Assembly: GCF_003640395.1 (NCBI RefSeq)
Contig: NZ_RBZQ01000001.1
Span: forward strand, 124,001 to 188,000
Direction: 5' to 3'
Source of the DNA: Stutzerimonas urumqiensis
Lineage (GTDB): Bacteria > Pseudomonadota > Gammaproteobacteria > Pseudomonadales > Pseudomonadaceae
Length of the DNA: 64,000 bases
A model generated the notes under the pieces. The model saw only the letters and a list, made by a program, of their open reading frames with translations. It was not told the DNA's origin and ran no database searches. Within the stretch, counting starts at the first letter, position 1. Each line of letters begins with the position of its first letter. A program made the translations under genes and the position numbers. Of the stretch, positions 1 to 8,678 are shown piece by piece.

Positions 1-2
1 AG

Positions 3-719
3 ATCGCGCTCGGCTTCCTGACGCTGATCCCCGTGCGGCTGGCCGAGCCGCCGCGTCCTGCGGAGGTCGGTGCATCGCTGGCTTGGTACCCGGTGGTCGG
101 CGTGTTGCTGGGGCTGCTGTTGCTCGGGGCCGGCGCCGTGCTGAACGGCGCGCCAGCGGTCCTCCAGGCGGCCCTGCTGCTGGCCATCTGGGTGGCCCTT
201 ACCGGTGCGCTGCACCTCGACGGTCTTGCCGATAGCGCCGATGCCTGGCTCGGTGGGCTGGGCAGTGCCGAGCGCACGCTGGCGATCATGAAGGACCCAC
301 GCAGTGGGCCGATTGCGGTCGTCACGCTCGTGGTCGTGTTGCTGCTCAAGTTCTCGGCACTGCTGGTGCTGGTCGACGAGGCGCGGCTGGCTCCGTTGCT
401 GCTCGCGCCGTTGATTGCGCGCTCGGCGCTGGCCGGCCTGTTTCTCTGCACGCCCTATGTCCGCCAAGGCGGCCTGGGCCAGGCGCTCGCCGACCACCTG
501 CCTGCACGCCGCTTGAAAGCGGTGCTCGCTGCGGCCGCCACGGGTTGCCTGCTGCTCTCAGGTGGCGCGGGACTGCTGGCGTTGGTGGCTGGCGTTGGCT
601 GTGCGGCGGTGCTGCGCCAACGCATGGTGGTTCGGCTCGGCGGCACGACCGGCGACACTGCGGGCGCGCTGGTTGAATTGGTCGAGTGTGCGGTGCTGGT
701 CGCCCTGGCCCTCGCCTAA
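3..719 (+). CDS. cobS: Adenosylcobinamide-GDP ribazoletransferase, 5' end missing
   Basis: This is the last step of cobalamin nucleotide-loop assembly: the enzyme joins adenosylcobinamide-GDP to alpha-ribazole in the inner membrane. The reading frame is open back to base 3, and the residues before the GTG at 33 (ALGFLTLIPVRL) match the N-terminus expected for CobS, so the gene starts upstream of the window. The family motif LDGLADSADAW and the C-terminal GGTTGDTAGA are visible, separated by long hydrophobic stretches. No other cobalamin gene lies downstream; a transporter follows after 67 bp. The GTG at 33 is unlikely to be the true start. Confidence 0.93.
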   Translation: MALGFLTLIPVRLAEPPRPAEVGASLAWYPVVGVLLGLLLLGAGAVLNGAPAVLQAALLLAIWVALTGALHLDGLADSADAWLGGLGSAERTLAIMKDPRSGPIAVVTLVVVLLLKFSALLVLVDEARLAPLLLAPLIARSALAGLFLCTPYVRQGGLGQALADHLPARRLKAVLAAAATGCLLLSGGAGLLALVAGVGCAAVLRQRMVVRLGGTTGDTAGALVELVECAVLVALALA

Positions 720-726
720 TCGGGAC

Positions 727-757
727 TTGCCAAGCCCCCGGGGCGGCGGACTATAAA
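727..757 (+). promoter_or_regulatory. Weak candidate sigma-70 promoter for the MFS gene
   Basis: TTGCCA at 727-732 and TATAAA at 752-757 are separated by 19 bp, 30 bp before the next start codon. The spacing is longer than ideal, so this is only a candidate. Confidence 0.3.
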
Positions 758-786
758 GGCCGATCGCCGCCCGAACGGATCCTTCG

Positions 787-1992
787 ATGACTGCCTTTTC
801 CCGTGCTGCCACCTTAACGCTTGCCGTCGCGGCGGTGATCCTGGCGCTGTCGCTCGGCATTCGCCACGGCTTCGGCCTGTTCCTGGCGCCGATGAGCGCC
901 GACTTCGGCTGGGGCCGCGAGGTGTTCGCCTTCGCCATCGCGTTGCAGAACCTGATCTGGGGGATCGCCCAGCCCTTCACCGGCGCACTGGCCGATCGCT
1001 TCGGCGCGGCTCGCGCAATCGCGGTAGGCGGCGTGCTGTATGCGCTGGGACTGGCGCTGATGGCGGGCGCCGACTCCTCGGCATCGCTGTCGCTCAGCGC
1101 GGGATTGCTGATCGGCATCGGTTTGTCCGGTACCTCGTTCTCCGTCCTGCTGGGCGTCGTCGGCCGGGCGGTGCCGGAAGACAAGCGCAGCATGGCGATG
1201 GGCATCGCGAGCGCGGCCGGGTCGTTCGGCCAGTTCGCCATGCTGCCGGGCACCCTCGGCCTGATCGGCTGGCTGGGCTGGTCGTCCGCATTGCTGGCGC
1301 TCGGTCTGCTGGTCGCGCTGATCGTGCCGCTGGCCGGGTTGGTGCGCGATCGCCCGGTGGCCGCCAAGGGGACCGACCAGACGCTCGGCGAGGCGCTGCG
1401 CGAAGCCTCGCGGCATTCGGGTTTCTGGCTGCTGGGCCTGGGGTTCTTCGTCTGCGGCTTTCAGGTCGTGTTCGTGGGCGTGCACCTGCCGGCCTATCTG
1501 GTCGATGAGGGCCTGCCCGCAACCGTTGGCACCACGGTGCTGGCGCTGGTCGGGCTGTTCAACATCGTCGGCACCTACACGGCGGGCTGGCTGGGCGGGC
1601 GGATGTCCAAGCCGCGGCTGCTGACGGCGCTGTACCTCCTGCGCGGCGTGGTGATCGCGGTGTTCCTCTGGCTGCCGGTCACCACGGCCAGCGCCTGCGC
1701 GTTCGGGATCGCGATGGGGTTGCTGTGGCTGTCCACGGTGCCGTTGACCAACGGCACTATCGCCACGTTGTTCGGCGTACGCAACCTGTCGATGCTCGGT
1801 GGCATCGCCTTCCTGTTCCATCAGATCGGTGCGTTCCTCGGTGGCTGGCTCGGCGGTTACCTGTACGACAGCACCGGCAGCTACGATCTGGTGTGGCAGC
1901 TGTCTATCCTGCTCAGCCTGCTGGCCGGTGCCCTGAACTGGCCGGTGCGCGAGCAGCCGGTCGCACGGCTGCGTGCCGCGGTGCCTGCCTGA
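787..1992 (+). CDS. MFS transporter, 12-TM type
   Basis: This 401-aa inner-membrane permease has about 12 hydrophobic segments. The first half carries FTGALADRFGAARA, the loop 2-3 signature of the major facilitator superfamily (DRFG), and a related GWLGGRMSKPR occurs at the start of the second half. The N-terminal pattern (SLGIRHGFGLFLAPMS) resembles the OFA/monocarboxylate-type branch, but the substrate cannot be read from sequence. Its stop codon overlaps the ATG of a 40-aa membrane protein (TGATG at 1990-1994), and a glutathione peroxidase follows, so the three genes are probably co-transcribed. Large antisense frames in this interval are codon-bias shadows. Confidence 0.88.
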   Translation: MTAFSRAATLTLAVAAVILALSLGIRHGFGLFLAPMSADFGWGREVFAFAIALQNLIWGIAQPFTGALADRFGAARAIAVGGVLYALGLALMAGADSSASLSLSAGLLIGIGLSGTSFSVLLGVVGRAVPEDKRSMAMGIASAAGSFGQFAMLPGTLGLIGWLGWSSALLALGLLVALIVPLAGLVRDRPVAAKGTDQTLGEALREASRHSGFWLLGLGFFVCGFQVVFVGVHLPAYLVDEGLPATVGTTVLALVGLFNIVGTYTAGWLGGRMSKPRLLTALYLLRGVVIAVFLWLPVTTASACAFGIAMGLLWLSTVPLTNGTIATLFGVRNLSMLGGIAFLFHQIGAFLGGWLGGYLYDSTGSYDLVWQLSILLSLLAGALNWPVREQPVARLRAAVPA

Positions 1993-2114
1993 TGGGCCGC
2001 CGGCTGTGGAGAGGGGTCGCGGCGGCAGCTTTGCTGGCCTTGCTGGCGCTGGCCTGGTGGGGCTGGCAGCGTGGCGGGTTGGCGCTGCTGCAGCCCGGGT
2101 TGGGTATCTGTTGA
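1992..2114 (+). CDS. 40-aa single-pass membrane protein
   Basis: The ATG overlaps the stop of the MFS gene. The protein has a basic start (MGRRLWRG), one hydrophobic helix ([16 protein letters not shown]) and a short tail ending in GLGIC, then stops at 2112-2114, 16 bp before the glutathione peroxidase. Very small proteins with a [13 protein letters not shown]-like core are, as far as I recall, found in this position in pseudomonads. The function is unknown. The overlap with the upstream gene and the tight spacing support a real gene despite its size. Confidence 0.55.
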   Translation: MGRRLWRGVAAAALLALLALAWWGWQRGGLALLQPGLGIC

Positions 2115-2130
2115 ACGAGAGGACCGCGCC

Positions 2131-2670
2131 ATGCGCACGTCGCTTCTGATCGGCCTGACCTTGCTGCTACCGGTGGGCGCCTTCGCCCAATGCCCGGCGG
2201 TGCTGCAACACGAGCTGCCGGCGCTTCGCTCCAAGCAGACGCTGGACCTGTGCCAGGCCTATTCGGGCAAGGCGCTGGTCGTGGTGAACACGGCCAGTCA
2301 CTGTGGGTTCACGGGGCAGTTCGAAGGGCTGGAGGCGCTCTACCAGCGCTACAAGGATCGCGGGCTGGCGGTGCTGGGCGTGCCCTCCGACGACTTCTTT
2401 CAGGAGTCGGACGATGCGGCCGAAACGGCCAAGGTGTGCTTCGTCAATTACGGCGTCACGTTCGACATGGCCGCCACCCAACCGGTACGCGGCGACGATG
2501 CCACGCCACTGTTCCGCGAGCTGGCCCGGCAGGCGGGGAGGGCGCCGTTATGGAATTTCTACAAGTATGTCGTCGACCGGCAGGGTCGGGTCGTGGCGTC
2601 CTTTTCCAGCAAGGTCCGGCCAGATGACCCCGAGCTGATCGCCGCGGTGGAGAAGGCGCTGGCGGAATGA
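2131..2670 (+). CDS. Exported glutathione peroxidase-family protein
   Basis: This is a 179-aa thiol peroxidase. A signal peptide ([19 protein letters not shown]) precedes the mature protein, so it is probably periplasmic. The family active-site region [20 protein letters not shown] contains the peroxidatic Cys in the usual SxCGFT context; a Trp/Asn pair follows in [17 protein letters not shown]. The ATG at 2131 was chosen over an in-frame start at 2071 because it begins the signal peptide and is preceded by GAGAGGA. Such enzymes generally use thioredoxin rather than glutathione, but that is family knowledge. A bidirectional terminator follows immediately. Confidence 0.88.
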   Translation: MRTSLLIGLTLLLPVGAFAQCPAVLQHELPALRSKQTLDLCQAYSGKALVVVNTASHCGFTGQFEGLEALYQRYKDRGLAVLGVPSDDFFQESDDAAETAKVCFVNYGVTFDMAATQPVRGDDATPLFRELARQAGRAPLWNFYKYVVDRQGRVVASFSSKVRPDDPELIAAVEKALAE

Positions 2671-2671
2671 A

Positions 2672-2705
2672 AAAAGGCCGGAGCGGCGAACCGCTCCGGC
2701 CTTCT
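2672..2705. terminator. Bidirectional rho-independent terminator
   Basis: A perfect GC-rich stem, AAGGCCGGAGCGG (2674-2686) with CCGCTCCGGCCTT (2691-2703), has a CGAA loop. An A run precedes it, which reads as a T run on the minus strand, so it can stop both the peroxidase operon and the convergent porin gene. Confidence 0.85.
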
Positions 2706-2722
2706 CAGGTGCTGCGCTCCGG

Positions 2723-3979
2723 TCAGAAGCGATAGCTGACCTGGGCGCCCAGGCCGTGGGCGCTGTTTTCGTAGGTGGCGGAGTAGGTGTCCTGCTCGAC
2801 CGAGGCGTCATCCTCTTTCAGGTAGGAGTAGGCCAGGTCGACAGTGATGTCATCGGTCGGGCTGTATCCCAGGCCCAGGCTGAAGGCCTTGCGGTCGTCA
2901 CTGGGGATGCGCGGCGAGCGATGGGTGTTGTTGGTCGGCGTCTGATCCAGCGCCAGGCCGGCACGCAGCACCAGCTGCGGGTTCAGCTTGTAGGCTGCAC
3001 CGATGGCGTAGGACCAGCTGTCGTGCCAATCCTGCTCCTCGGCGATGCTGGCAAAGCTGGCGGAAGCCGGACCTGCCGGAACGCCGGAGTTGTTGACCCG
3101 AATCTCCTCGAGGCGGCTCCAGCGGGTGAAGGCGGCGCCCGCATACAGCGTCCATTGATCGTTCAGCTCGTGCGTCACGGACATGTCGATCATTTCAGGC
3201 AGGGTCAGGTCGAGCGAGGCATCGTATTCGCCATACGCGCCGATAGCGGTCAGGACCGGGTTGTTGCCGCGAACCTTGGTCTCGCCTTCCAGCTCGTATT
3301 CGACCTTGGAATGGTAAGTCAGGCCGACACGGGTGCTGGGCGTGAATTCATACAGCACGCCGATGTTGAAGCCGGCGGCGACGTCGTCGCCCTTGATCTT
3401 GACGCGGCTATCCGACAACCCGGGAATAGGGCTCGGCACGGCGCTTTCCAGCTCCCCATCGATCCGGTTGATCGTGGCGCCCATGCCGACCGACAGGTGC
3501 TCGTTGAAGCGGTAGCTCAGGGTCGGCTGGATGGTGATCACGCGCACTTCGCTGTAATCGCCTTCGTAACGGCCCTGGAAGCCGCTCTCGTAATCGGTCA
3601 CGAGACCGAAGGGAACGTATACGCCGAGGCCGAAGGTGACTTTCTCGTCCAGCGGCTTGACCCAGTAGCCCATGGGGACGCCCACCAGCGGCACCATGTC
3701 GCCGTCGTTGGTGCCGGCCGGACCGCTGGCATCCTCGATATCGGTCTTGGCGATGATCGCGGCGGCACCGAGGCTGATTTCCTCGCGCTTGAGGCGCGAC
3801 ATGGCAGCAGGGTTGCCGAAGACGGTGGTGGCATCTTCACCGGACGAGGAGCGGCCGGCGAACGAGGTGCCCATGCTGCTGACGCTCTGCTCGTTGATGG
3901 CGAACCCGGCCGCCAAGCTGTAGGTGGAGCAGGCGGCGACGGCCAGGGCCAGGGAGGATTTAAGCCAGGCGTGTTTCAT
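2723..3979 (-). CDS. FadL/OmpP1-family outer-membrane hydrophobic-compound porin
   Basis: This 418-aa outer-membrane beta-barrel belongs to the family that takes up long-chain fatty acids and other hydrophobic compounds. The start at 3979 begins a signal peptide (MKHAWLKSSLALAVAACSTYSLA) and has AGGAG just upstream; the longer frame to 4021 lacks these. The mature N-terminus (GFAINEQSVSSMGTSFAG...) with NPAAM is typical of the FadL hatch, and the protein ends in ...VSYRF, the C-terminal Phe signal for barrel assembly. It is transcribed alone, convergent with the peroxidase gene. The exact substrate is unknown. Confidence 0.9.
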   Translation of the reverse strand: MKHAWLKSSLALAVAACSTYSLAAGFAINEQSVSSMGTSFAGRSSSGEDATTVFGNPAAMSRLKREEISLGAAAIIAKTDIEDASGPAGTNDGDMVPLVGVPMGYWVKPLDEKVTFGLGVYVPFGLVTDYESGFQGRYEGDYSEVRVITIQPTLSYRFNEHLSVGMGATINRIDGELESAVPSPIPGLSDSRVKIKGDDVAAGFNIGVLYEFTPSTRVGLTYHSKVEYELEGETKVRGNNPVLTAIGAYGEYDASLDLTLPEMIDMSVTHELNDQWTLYAGAAFTRWSRLEEIRVNNSGVPAGPASASFASIAEEQDWHDSWSYAIGAAYKLNPQLVLRAGLALDQTPTNNTHRSPRIPSDDRKAFSLGLGYSPTDDITVDLAYSYLKEDDASVEQDTYSATYENSAHGLGAQVSYRF

Positions 3980-4126
3980 GGGTACTCCTTTGGAATTATT
4001 TGGCGGGCGGGAAGCTAGCAACTTTTGCTGACAGGCGCCAGCCAGCTAGGTTCACATTTTCGTGTTACGCGAGCGAAGCGGCAGGCAACGTGACGCTATG
4101 TGCGACGAAATGACCGGCTGGTCATT

Positions 4127-4978
4127 TCAGTCTCCTCTGGCGACCGGTCGCGACGGGTCGGTGATCCACTCGCTCCACGACCCGGCATGCAGCCTGGCCA
4201 GCGGCAGGCCGGCGAGGGCCATCGCGAACAGGTTGTGGCAGGCGGTGACGCCCGAGCCGCAATAAGCGATGGCGTCGCTCGCGCGCTGCCCCTCCAACAG
4301 GGCGGTGAATCGCTGCGCCAGGCGCTCCGGCGACAGGAAGCGGCCGCTGTCATCGAGGTTGTCGGTGAACGGGGCGCAGCGGGCGCCTGGAATATGGCCC
4401 GCGACCGGGTCGATCGGTTCCTGGTCGCCACGAAAACGCGGCAATGCGCGGGCATCCAGCAGCGGCGCCGGTGCGTCCAGGCGCGTCGCCAGTTGCTCGC
4501 TGGAAATCACCAGGCGCTCGTCCGGTGCACCCTGGAAGCCGCCACGCCGCGCGGCCGGGCGTTCGGTGGTCAGCGGCATGGCGGCCTCTCGCCAGGCACG
4601 CAGGCCGCCGTCCAGCAGATAAGGACCATCGCGCTTGCCGAGCCAGACGAGCAGCCACCAGGCGCGGGCGGCGAAGGCACCGGGACCGTCGTCGTAGAGC
4701 ACGACCTGGCTGTGCTCCTCCAGGCCCCATTCGCGAAGGCGCGAGAGCAGGCGCTCGGCGTCCGGCAATGGGTGGCGGCCGGTCCTGCCGGCGATCACGG
4801 GGCCGGAAAGGTCCTGTTCCAGGTCGGCGAAGCGTGCGCCGGGGAGGTGGCCTTCTTCGTAGGCGCGGCGCCCATAGGTCGGGTCATCCAGGGAAAATCG
4901 ACAATCGATCACGAGCCAGTCGGGCGCTTCGAGCTGGTTGGCGAGTTGCTGGGGGCTGATCACTTGCGCGAGGGGCAT
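4127..4978 (-). CDS. sseA: 3-mercaptopyruvate-type sulfurtransferase, tandem rhodanese domains
   Basis: This 284-aa enzyme has two rhodanese domains, close to the usual size of SseA. The catalytic loop is CGSGVTA in the C-terminal domain; this loop type is linked to mercaptopyruvate sulfurtransferase rather than thiosulfate sulfurtransferase (CRKGxTA). The N-terminal domain carries the inactive VIDCRFSLDDPTYGRRAYEEGH region. The start MPLAQVISPQQL at 4978 was chosen because upstream residues look non-coding. A perfect hairpin AAATGACC/GGTCATTT (4108-4127) overlaps the stop codon and may be a weak terminator. The gene is divergent from rnd. Confidence 0.88.
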   Translation of the reverse strand: MPLAQVISPQQLANQLEAPDWLVIDCRFSLDDPTYGRRAYEEGHLPGARFADLEQDLSGPVIAGRTGRHPLPDAERLLSRLREWGLEEHSQVVLYDDGPGAFAARAWWLLVWLGKRDGPYLLDGGLRAWREAAMPLTTERPAARRGGFQGAPDERLVISSEQLATRLDAPAPLLDARALPRFRGDQEPIDPVAGHIPGARCAPFTDNLDDSGRFLSPERLAQRFTALLEGQRASDAIAYCGSGVTACHNLFAMALAGLPLARLHAGSWSEWITDPSRPVARGD

Positions 4979-5090
4979 CGGGTGACTCCGGTCGGTCGAT
5001 GGCGGCACCTTAACCGAAAGCCGGCGAGCGGACGTATATACTGCCGGGCTTTGACGGCGCTGGCCGATGGATAGCCTGAAGGAGAGACAC

Positions 5091-6209
5091 GTGGCGATCG
5101 ATATCCAATGGGTGCGTGACGATGCGAGCCTCGCCGAGCGATGCGACCAATGGCGTCGGCTGCCCTTCGTCGCGGTGGATACCGAGTTCATGCGGGTCGA
5201 CACCTTTTATCCGGCGGCAGGCCTGGTGCAGGTCGGTGACGGCCAGACGGCCTACCTGCTCGATCCGCTGGCAATCGGCGACTGGAGCCCGTTCGCCGCG
5301 CTGCTCGAGGACCCGGCCGTGATCAAGGTGCTGCATGCCTGCAGCGAAGACCTCGAGGTGCTGCTGCGGCTGACCGGCAGCCTGCCGGCGCCGCTATTCG
5401 ATACCCAATTGGCGGCCGCTTACCTGAACCTCGGCTTCTCGATGGGCTATTCGCGACTGGTCCAGGCGGTGCTTGGCGTCGAGCTGCCGAAGGGCGAGAC
5501 CCGCTCGGACTGGTTGCAGCGTCCGCTGACCGACACGCAGGTGCAGTACGCCGCCGAGGATGCCCAGCACCTGGCCGAGCTGTATGTCGCGCTGGCTGAA
5601 AAGCTGTCGCCGCAGCGGCATGGCTGGGTACTCGAAGACGGTGGCGAGCTGGTCGGCAATCTTCAGCGCGCGGTCGACCCGGATGAGGCCTATCGCGACG
5701 TCAAGCAGGCCTGGCGCCTGAATCGCCAGCAACTGGCCGTCCTGCGCGCCTTGACCGCGTGGCGCGAGCGCGAGGCGCGCCGGCGCAACCAGCCGCGCAA
5801 TCGGGTCCTGCGCGAGGCCAGCCTCTGGCCGTTGGCGCGTTATCAGCCGCAGGATCTGACGGCACTGGCCAAGATCGACGAGATGCAGCCGCGTACCGTG
5901 CGCCAGGACGGTCAGCAACTTCTCGAGCTGATCCAGGCGGCCGCCGCTCTGCCTGAATCGCAACGCCCCGAGCGCTTGCCCGAGCCGCTGCCGCTGGATG
6001 CCGCGCCACTGCTGAAGACGCTGCGGCAGGTGGGCCATCGCGAGGGCGAGCGGCTTGGCATTGCGCCGGAACTCATGCTGCGCAAGAAGACCCTGGAAGC
6101 GCTGATCAAGAGCGGCTACCCCGACGGGCCTTACCAACTACCTGAATCGCTGCGCGGCTGGCGTCGCGAACTGATGGGTGCGGCACTGCTGCAAGCCCTG
6201 GAAGACTGA
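5091..6209 (+). CDS. rnd: Ribonuclease D
   Basis: This 372-aa 3'-5' exoribonuclease trims tRNA precursors. The DEDDy motifs are visible: VDTEFMR (residues about 23-29), ACSEDLEVL, and [10 protein letters not shown] with the Tyr/Asp pair. An HRDC domain follows ([20 protein letters not shown] onward). The GTG at 5091 is preferred because AAGGAGAG lies 6 nt upstream; the ATG at 5067 lies before that site. ycgL starts one base after its stop, as in many gammaproteobacteria. Confidence 0.94.
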   Translation: MAIDIQWVRDDASLAERCDQWRRLPFVAVDTEFMRVDTFYPAAGLVQVGDGQTAYLLDPLAIGDWSPFAALLEDPAVIKVLHACSEDLEVLLRLTGSLPAPLFDTQLAAAYLNLGFSMGYSRLVQAVLGVELPKGETRSDWLQRPLTDTQVQYAAEDAQHLAELYVALAEKLSPQRHGWVLEDGGELVGNLQRAVDPDEAYRDVKQAWRLNRQQLAVLRALTAWREREARRRNQPRNRVLREASLWPLARYQPQDLTALAKIDEMQPRTVRQDGQQLLELIQAAAALPESQRPERLPEPLPLDAAPLLKTLRQVGHREGERLGIAPELMLRKKTLEALIKSGYPDGPYQLPESLRGWRRELMGAALLQALED

Positions 6210-6210
6210 G

Positions 6211-6504
6211 ATGAAACGTATCTGCTCCATCTACAAAAGCCCGCGCAAGAACGAGATGTACCTCTACGTGGACAAGCGGGACGCGCTCACGCGTGTGCCT
6301 GAGGGCCTGCTCGCCGCCTTCGGCGCGCCCCAGCACCGCTTCGATCTGGTATTGACGCCGGAGCGCACGCTGGCGCGCGAGGATGTGGTCAAGGTGTTGG
6401 AGAACATCGAAAAGCAGGGCTATCACCTGCAGATGCCTGCGCCGGAAGAGGAATACATCGAGCACCTGCCGGACGAACTGCTGCGGATGAACGACCCGGT
6501 GTGA
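6211..6504 (+). CDS. ycgL: YcgL domain protein
   Basis: This 97-aa protein of the YcgL family begins [20 protein letters not shown]. It is a small conserved proteobacterial protein of unknown biochemical role, usually encoded next to rnd as here (the ATG is one base after the rnd stop). It has no signal peptide or membrane segment. The acidic C-terminal part ([17 protein letters not shown]) is conserved in the family as I recall it. It is probably translated from the rnd transcript. Confidence 0.9.
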   Translation: MKRICSIYKSPRKNEMYLYVDKRDALTRVPEGLLAAFGAPQHRFDLVLTPERTLAREDVVKVLENIEKQGYHLQMPAPEEEYIEHLPDELLRMNDPV

Positions 6505-6569
6505 CCCTTGGAGAGGCGCGGCACTCCGGCTAGACTGCGCGCCCTCTCCAATGCCCCGTTGTCACGCCG

Positions 6570-7019
6570 ATGGCCGCTAAAGTCGAACCCTTCTGGAAGC
6601 GAAAGTCGCTCGCCCAGCTCGATGCGCACGAGTGGGAATCCCTGTGCGATGGCTGCGGCCTGTGCTGCCTGCAAAAGCTCGAGGACGACGAGGATGGTAG
6701 CGTCTATTACACGCGCGTGGCGTGCCGGCTGCTCGATCTGAAGAGCTGCCGCTGCAGTGACTACGCCAATCGTCGCGCGACCGTGCCGGACTGCATTCAG
6801 CTGACCGCCGCCGACGCGCCGAGCTTCACCTGGTTGCCGCCCACCTGCGGCTATCGTCTGGTGGCCGAGGGCAAGGACCTGCCGCCTTGGCACCACCTGG
6901 TATGTGGCGACCCCGATGCGGTGCATGCCGCACGCATTTCGCAGGCCGGACGGATGCTCAGCGAGACCGAGGTCTCCGAAGACGACTGGGAAGCTCACCT
7001 GATTTTTCGCGCCGGTTGA
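6570..7019 (+). CDS. ycgN: YcgN/UPF0260 cysteine-cluster protein
   Basis: This 149-aa protein carries the CxxCxxCC cluster (CDGCGLCC, residues about 27-34) plus further Cys residues ([27 protein letters not shown]), consistent with a metal- or Fe-S-binding CxxCxxCC-family protein. The start [14 protein letters not shown] and the WLPPTCGYR segment fit YcgN. It lies 65 bp after ycgL on the same strand, an arrangement also seen in other gammaproteobacteria. Its function is not established. Confidence 0.9.
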   Translation: MAAKVEPFWKRKSLAQLDAHEWESLCDGCGLCCLQKLEDDEDGSVYYTRVACRLLDLKSCRCSDYANRRATVPDCIQLTAADAPSFTWLPPTCGYRLVAEGKDLPPWHHLVCGDPDAVHAARISQAGRMLSETEVSEDDWEAHLIFRAG

Positions 7020-7075
7020 ATCAACCCGCGCGTGTCGCCGTCTTAGCTTGATCCGCTCATCGTCAGGAGCCTTCC

Positions 7076-8299
7076 ATGCCGTCACGTCCGTTTTCGCTGC
7101 TATCGCTCGCGTGCCTGCTCGCCTTGCCGGGGACGGCGATGGCGGTCGAGCGTGTCGACCTCGACTACCACGTCCGGCTGATCCCACAGGACGACCAGGC
7201 CGAAGTGACCCTGACCCTGGAAGATGGCGATGCGGTGCGCAGCCTGGATTTCAACCTGGGGGACGAGGGCGATTATTCCGATTTCCAGGCCGATGGCGAT
7301 TGGTCGCAGACCGGGAGCCGGGGCATCTGGAAGCCGGCCGACGGCAAGGCGCAGCTGAGCTACCGGGTGAAGATCAGCAACCAGCGCGACAGCGGCCGCT
7401 ACGATGCCCGAATGACCGATACCTGGGCGCTGTTTCGCGGCGATGACCTCGTCCCGGCGGCTCGGCTGGATCAGAAGGACGAGGTGCGGTTGGTGTCGCG
7501 CCTGACCTTCGATTTGCCCGAGGGTTGGCGCAGCGTCGAGACAGGCTGGCCACGTATCGGCAAGAACCGGTTCCGCATCGACAACGCCGAGCGCCTGTTC
7601 GACCGCCCGACCGGCTGGATGTTGGCGGGCAAGCTCGGCAGTCGTCGCGACAAGCTCGGCGAGACGGACGTGACCGTCTCCGCGCCGGTGGGGCAGGGCG
7701 TGCACCGGATGGACATCATGACCCTGGTCACCTTCGTCTGGCCCGAGCTGCAGAACGTGTTCCCCCGCGATCCGGGCAAGCTCTTGATAGTCAGCGCCGG
7801 CGAGCCGATGTGGCGCGGCGGCCTGTCCGGGCCGAATTCGCTGTACATGCACGCCGATCGCCCGCTGGTCAGCGAGAACGGCACCAGCTCTCTGGTGCAC
7901 GAACTGGTGCATGTCTTCAGTCGTATCCGCGATACCGATCGCAGCGACTGGATCACCGAAGGGCTGGCCGAGTACTACGCCATCGAACTGCTCCGTCGTG
8001 CCGGCGGGCTGAGCGAATCGCGCTACCAGAAGGTGCGCGAGGAGCTGGCGGAGTGGAGTCGTGACGTCGACAGCCTGCGCACGACCCGTTCCTCGGGCGA
8101 GGTCACCGCGCGCGCGGTGCTGCTGCTACAGGAGCTCGACAAGGAAATTCGCAAGGAGAGCAAGGGGCGTCATTCGTTGGACGATGTCGCGCGCGGCCTG
8201 ATGCGGCTGGACGAAGTCAGCACCGATGACCTCGTCGAAATTACCGAGGCGCTGCTGGGCGAGCCGTCCGACGTGCTCGATACACGCTTGCTGCGCTGA
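7076..8299 (+). CDS. Exported HExxH metallopeptidase-like protein
   Basis: This 407-aa protein has a signal peptide (MPSRPFSLLSLACLLALPGTAMA). The middle is beta-rich. A zinc-peptidase signature HELVH lies at residues 275-279, followed by WITEGLAEYY with Glu295 placed as a possible third ligand, as in M1/M61-type gluzincins. This suggests a periplasmic aminopeptidase-like enzyme of M61 type; the substrate is unknown and activity is inference. It stands alone between ycgN and alaS, with GTCAGGAGCC 8 nt before the ATG. Confidence 0.7.
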   Translation: MPSRPFSLLSLACLLALPGTAMAVERVDLDYHVRLIPQDDQAEVTLTLEDGDAVRSLDFNLGDEGDYSDFQADGDWSQTGSRGIWKPADGKAQLSYRVKISNQRDSGRYDARMTDTWALFRGDDLVPAARLDQKDEVRLVSRLTFDLPEGWRSVETGWPRIGKNRFRIDNAERLFDRPTGWMLAGKLGSRRDKLGETDVTVSAPVGQGVHRMDIMTLVTFVWPELQNVFPRDPGKLLIVSAGEPMWRGGLSGPNSLYMHADRPLVSENGTSSLVHELVHVFSRIRDTDRSDWITEGLAEYYAIELLRRAGGLSESRYQKVREELAEWSRDVDSLRTTRSSGEVTARAVLLLQELDKEIRKESKGRHSLDDVARGLMRLDEVSTDDLVEITEALLGEPSDVLDTRLLR

Positions 8300-8678
8300 T
8301 CGCCACGGCATCGCCCGCGGCGGGGTGATGCCTGGTTCTGCTTTCTTCCAATCGCCGGGCTTGCTGCCGGCGATGATCGGAGCCGTGCCGCCGGCCCTTC
8401 AGCGGGCGCTTGCCGGGCGGTCAGGCAGAAGGCAGGGTTGTTCGAACCTGGCTGGCGCCATGCCGCCCCGCGTACATCGGTTCGACCACCATGGCGTTCG
8501 ATGGCTGCCCGCCTTTCGCTCCGGTGCGCAACCTGCGAAAGTCATGCCTTGACCCCTATGCCCTGGGCTTAAGGCCGATATAATGCGGCTCTTTTGCCGG
8601 TCATCACCGTGGCCGTGAACTGCTGCCGCCCGCACGGTTTCATCCCGTCCGCCGCTGGCGTCGTCACTGGAAGAATCT
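8300..8678. other. Intergenic region before alaS
   Basis: This holds 379 bp with no supported gene. It contains a TATAAT at 8579-8584 with no good -35 at 17 bp (a TTGACC at 8549 is 24 bp upstream), and a G+C-rich part from 8300 to 8480 in which I see nothing convincing. The alaS promoter is probably here. Confidence 0.5.
8579..8584 (+). promoter_or_regulatory. Candidate -10 box of the alaS promoter
   Basis: TATAAT lies 95 bp upstream of alaS. No consensus -35 stands at the correct distance, so the promoter is only tentative. Confidence 0.35.

Noticed and set aside
558-1821. Large minus-strand frames opposite the MFS gene
   Set aside because: They are the codon-bias shadow of a G+C-rich gene; the sense strand has a clear family match and these have none.
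2756-4018. 420-codon plus-strand frame opposite the FadL-type porin
   Set aside because: It is antisense to a gene with signal peptide, ribosome site and barrel signature; no family or start site is evident.
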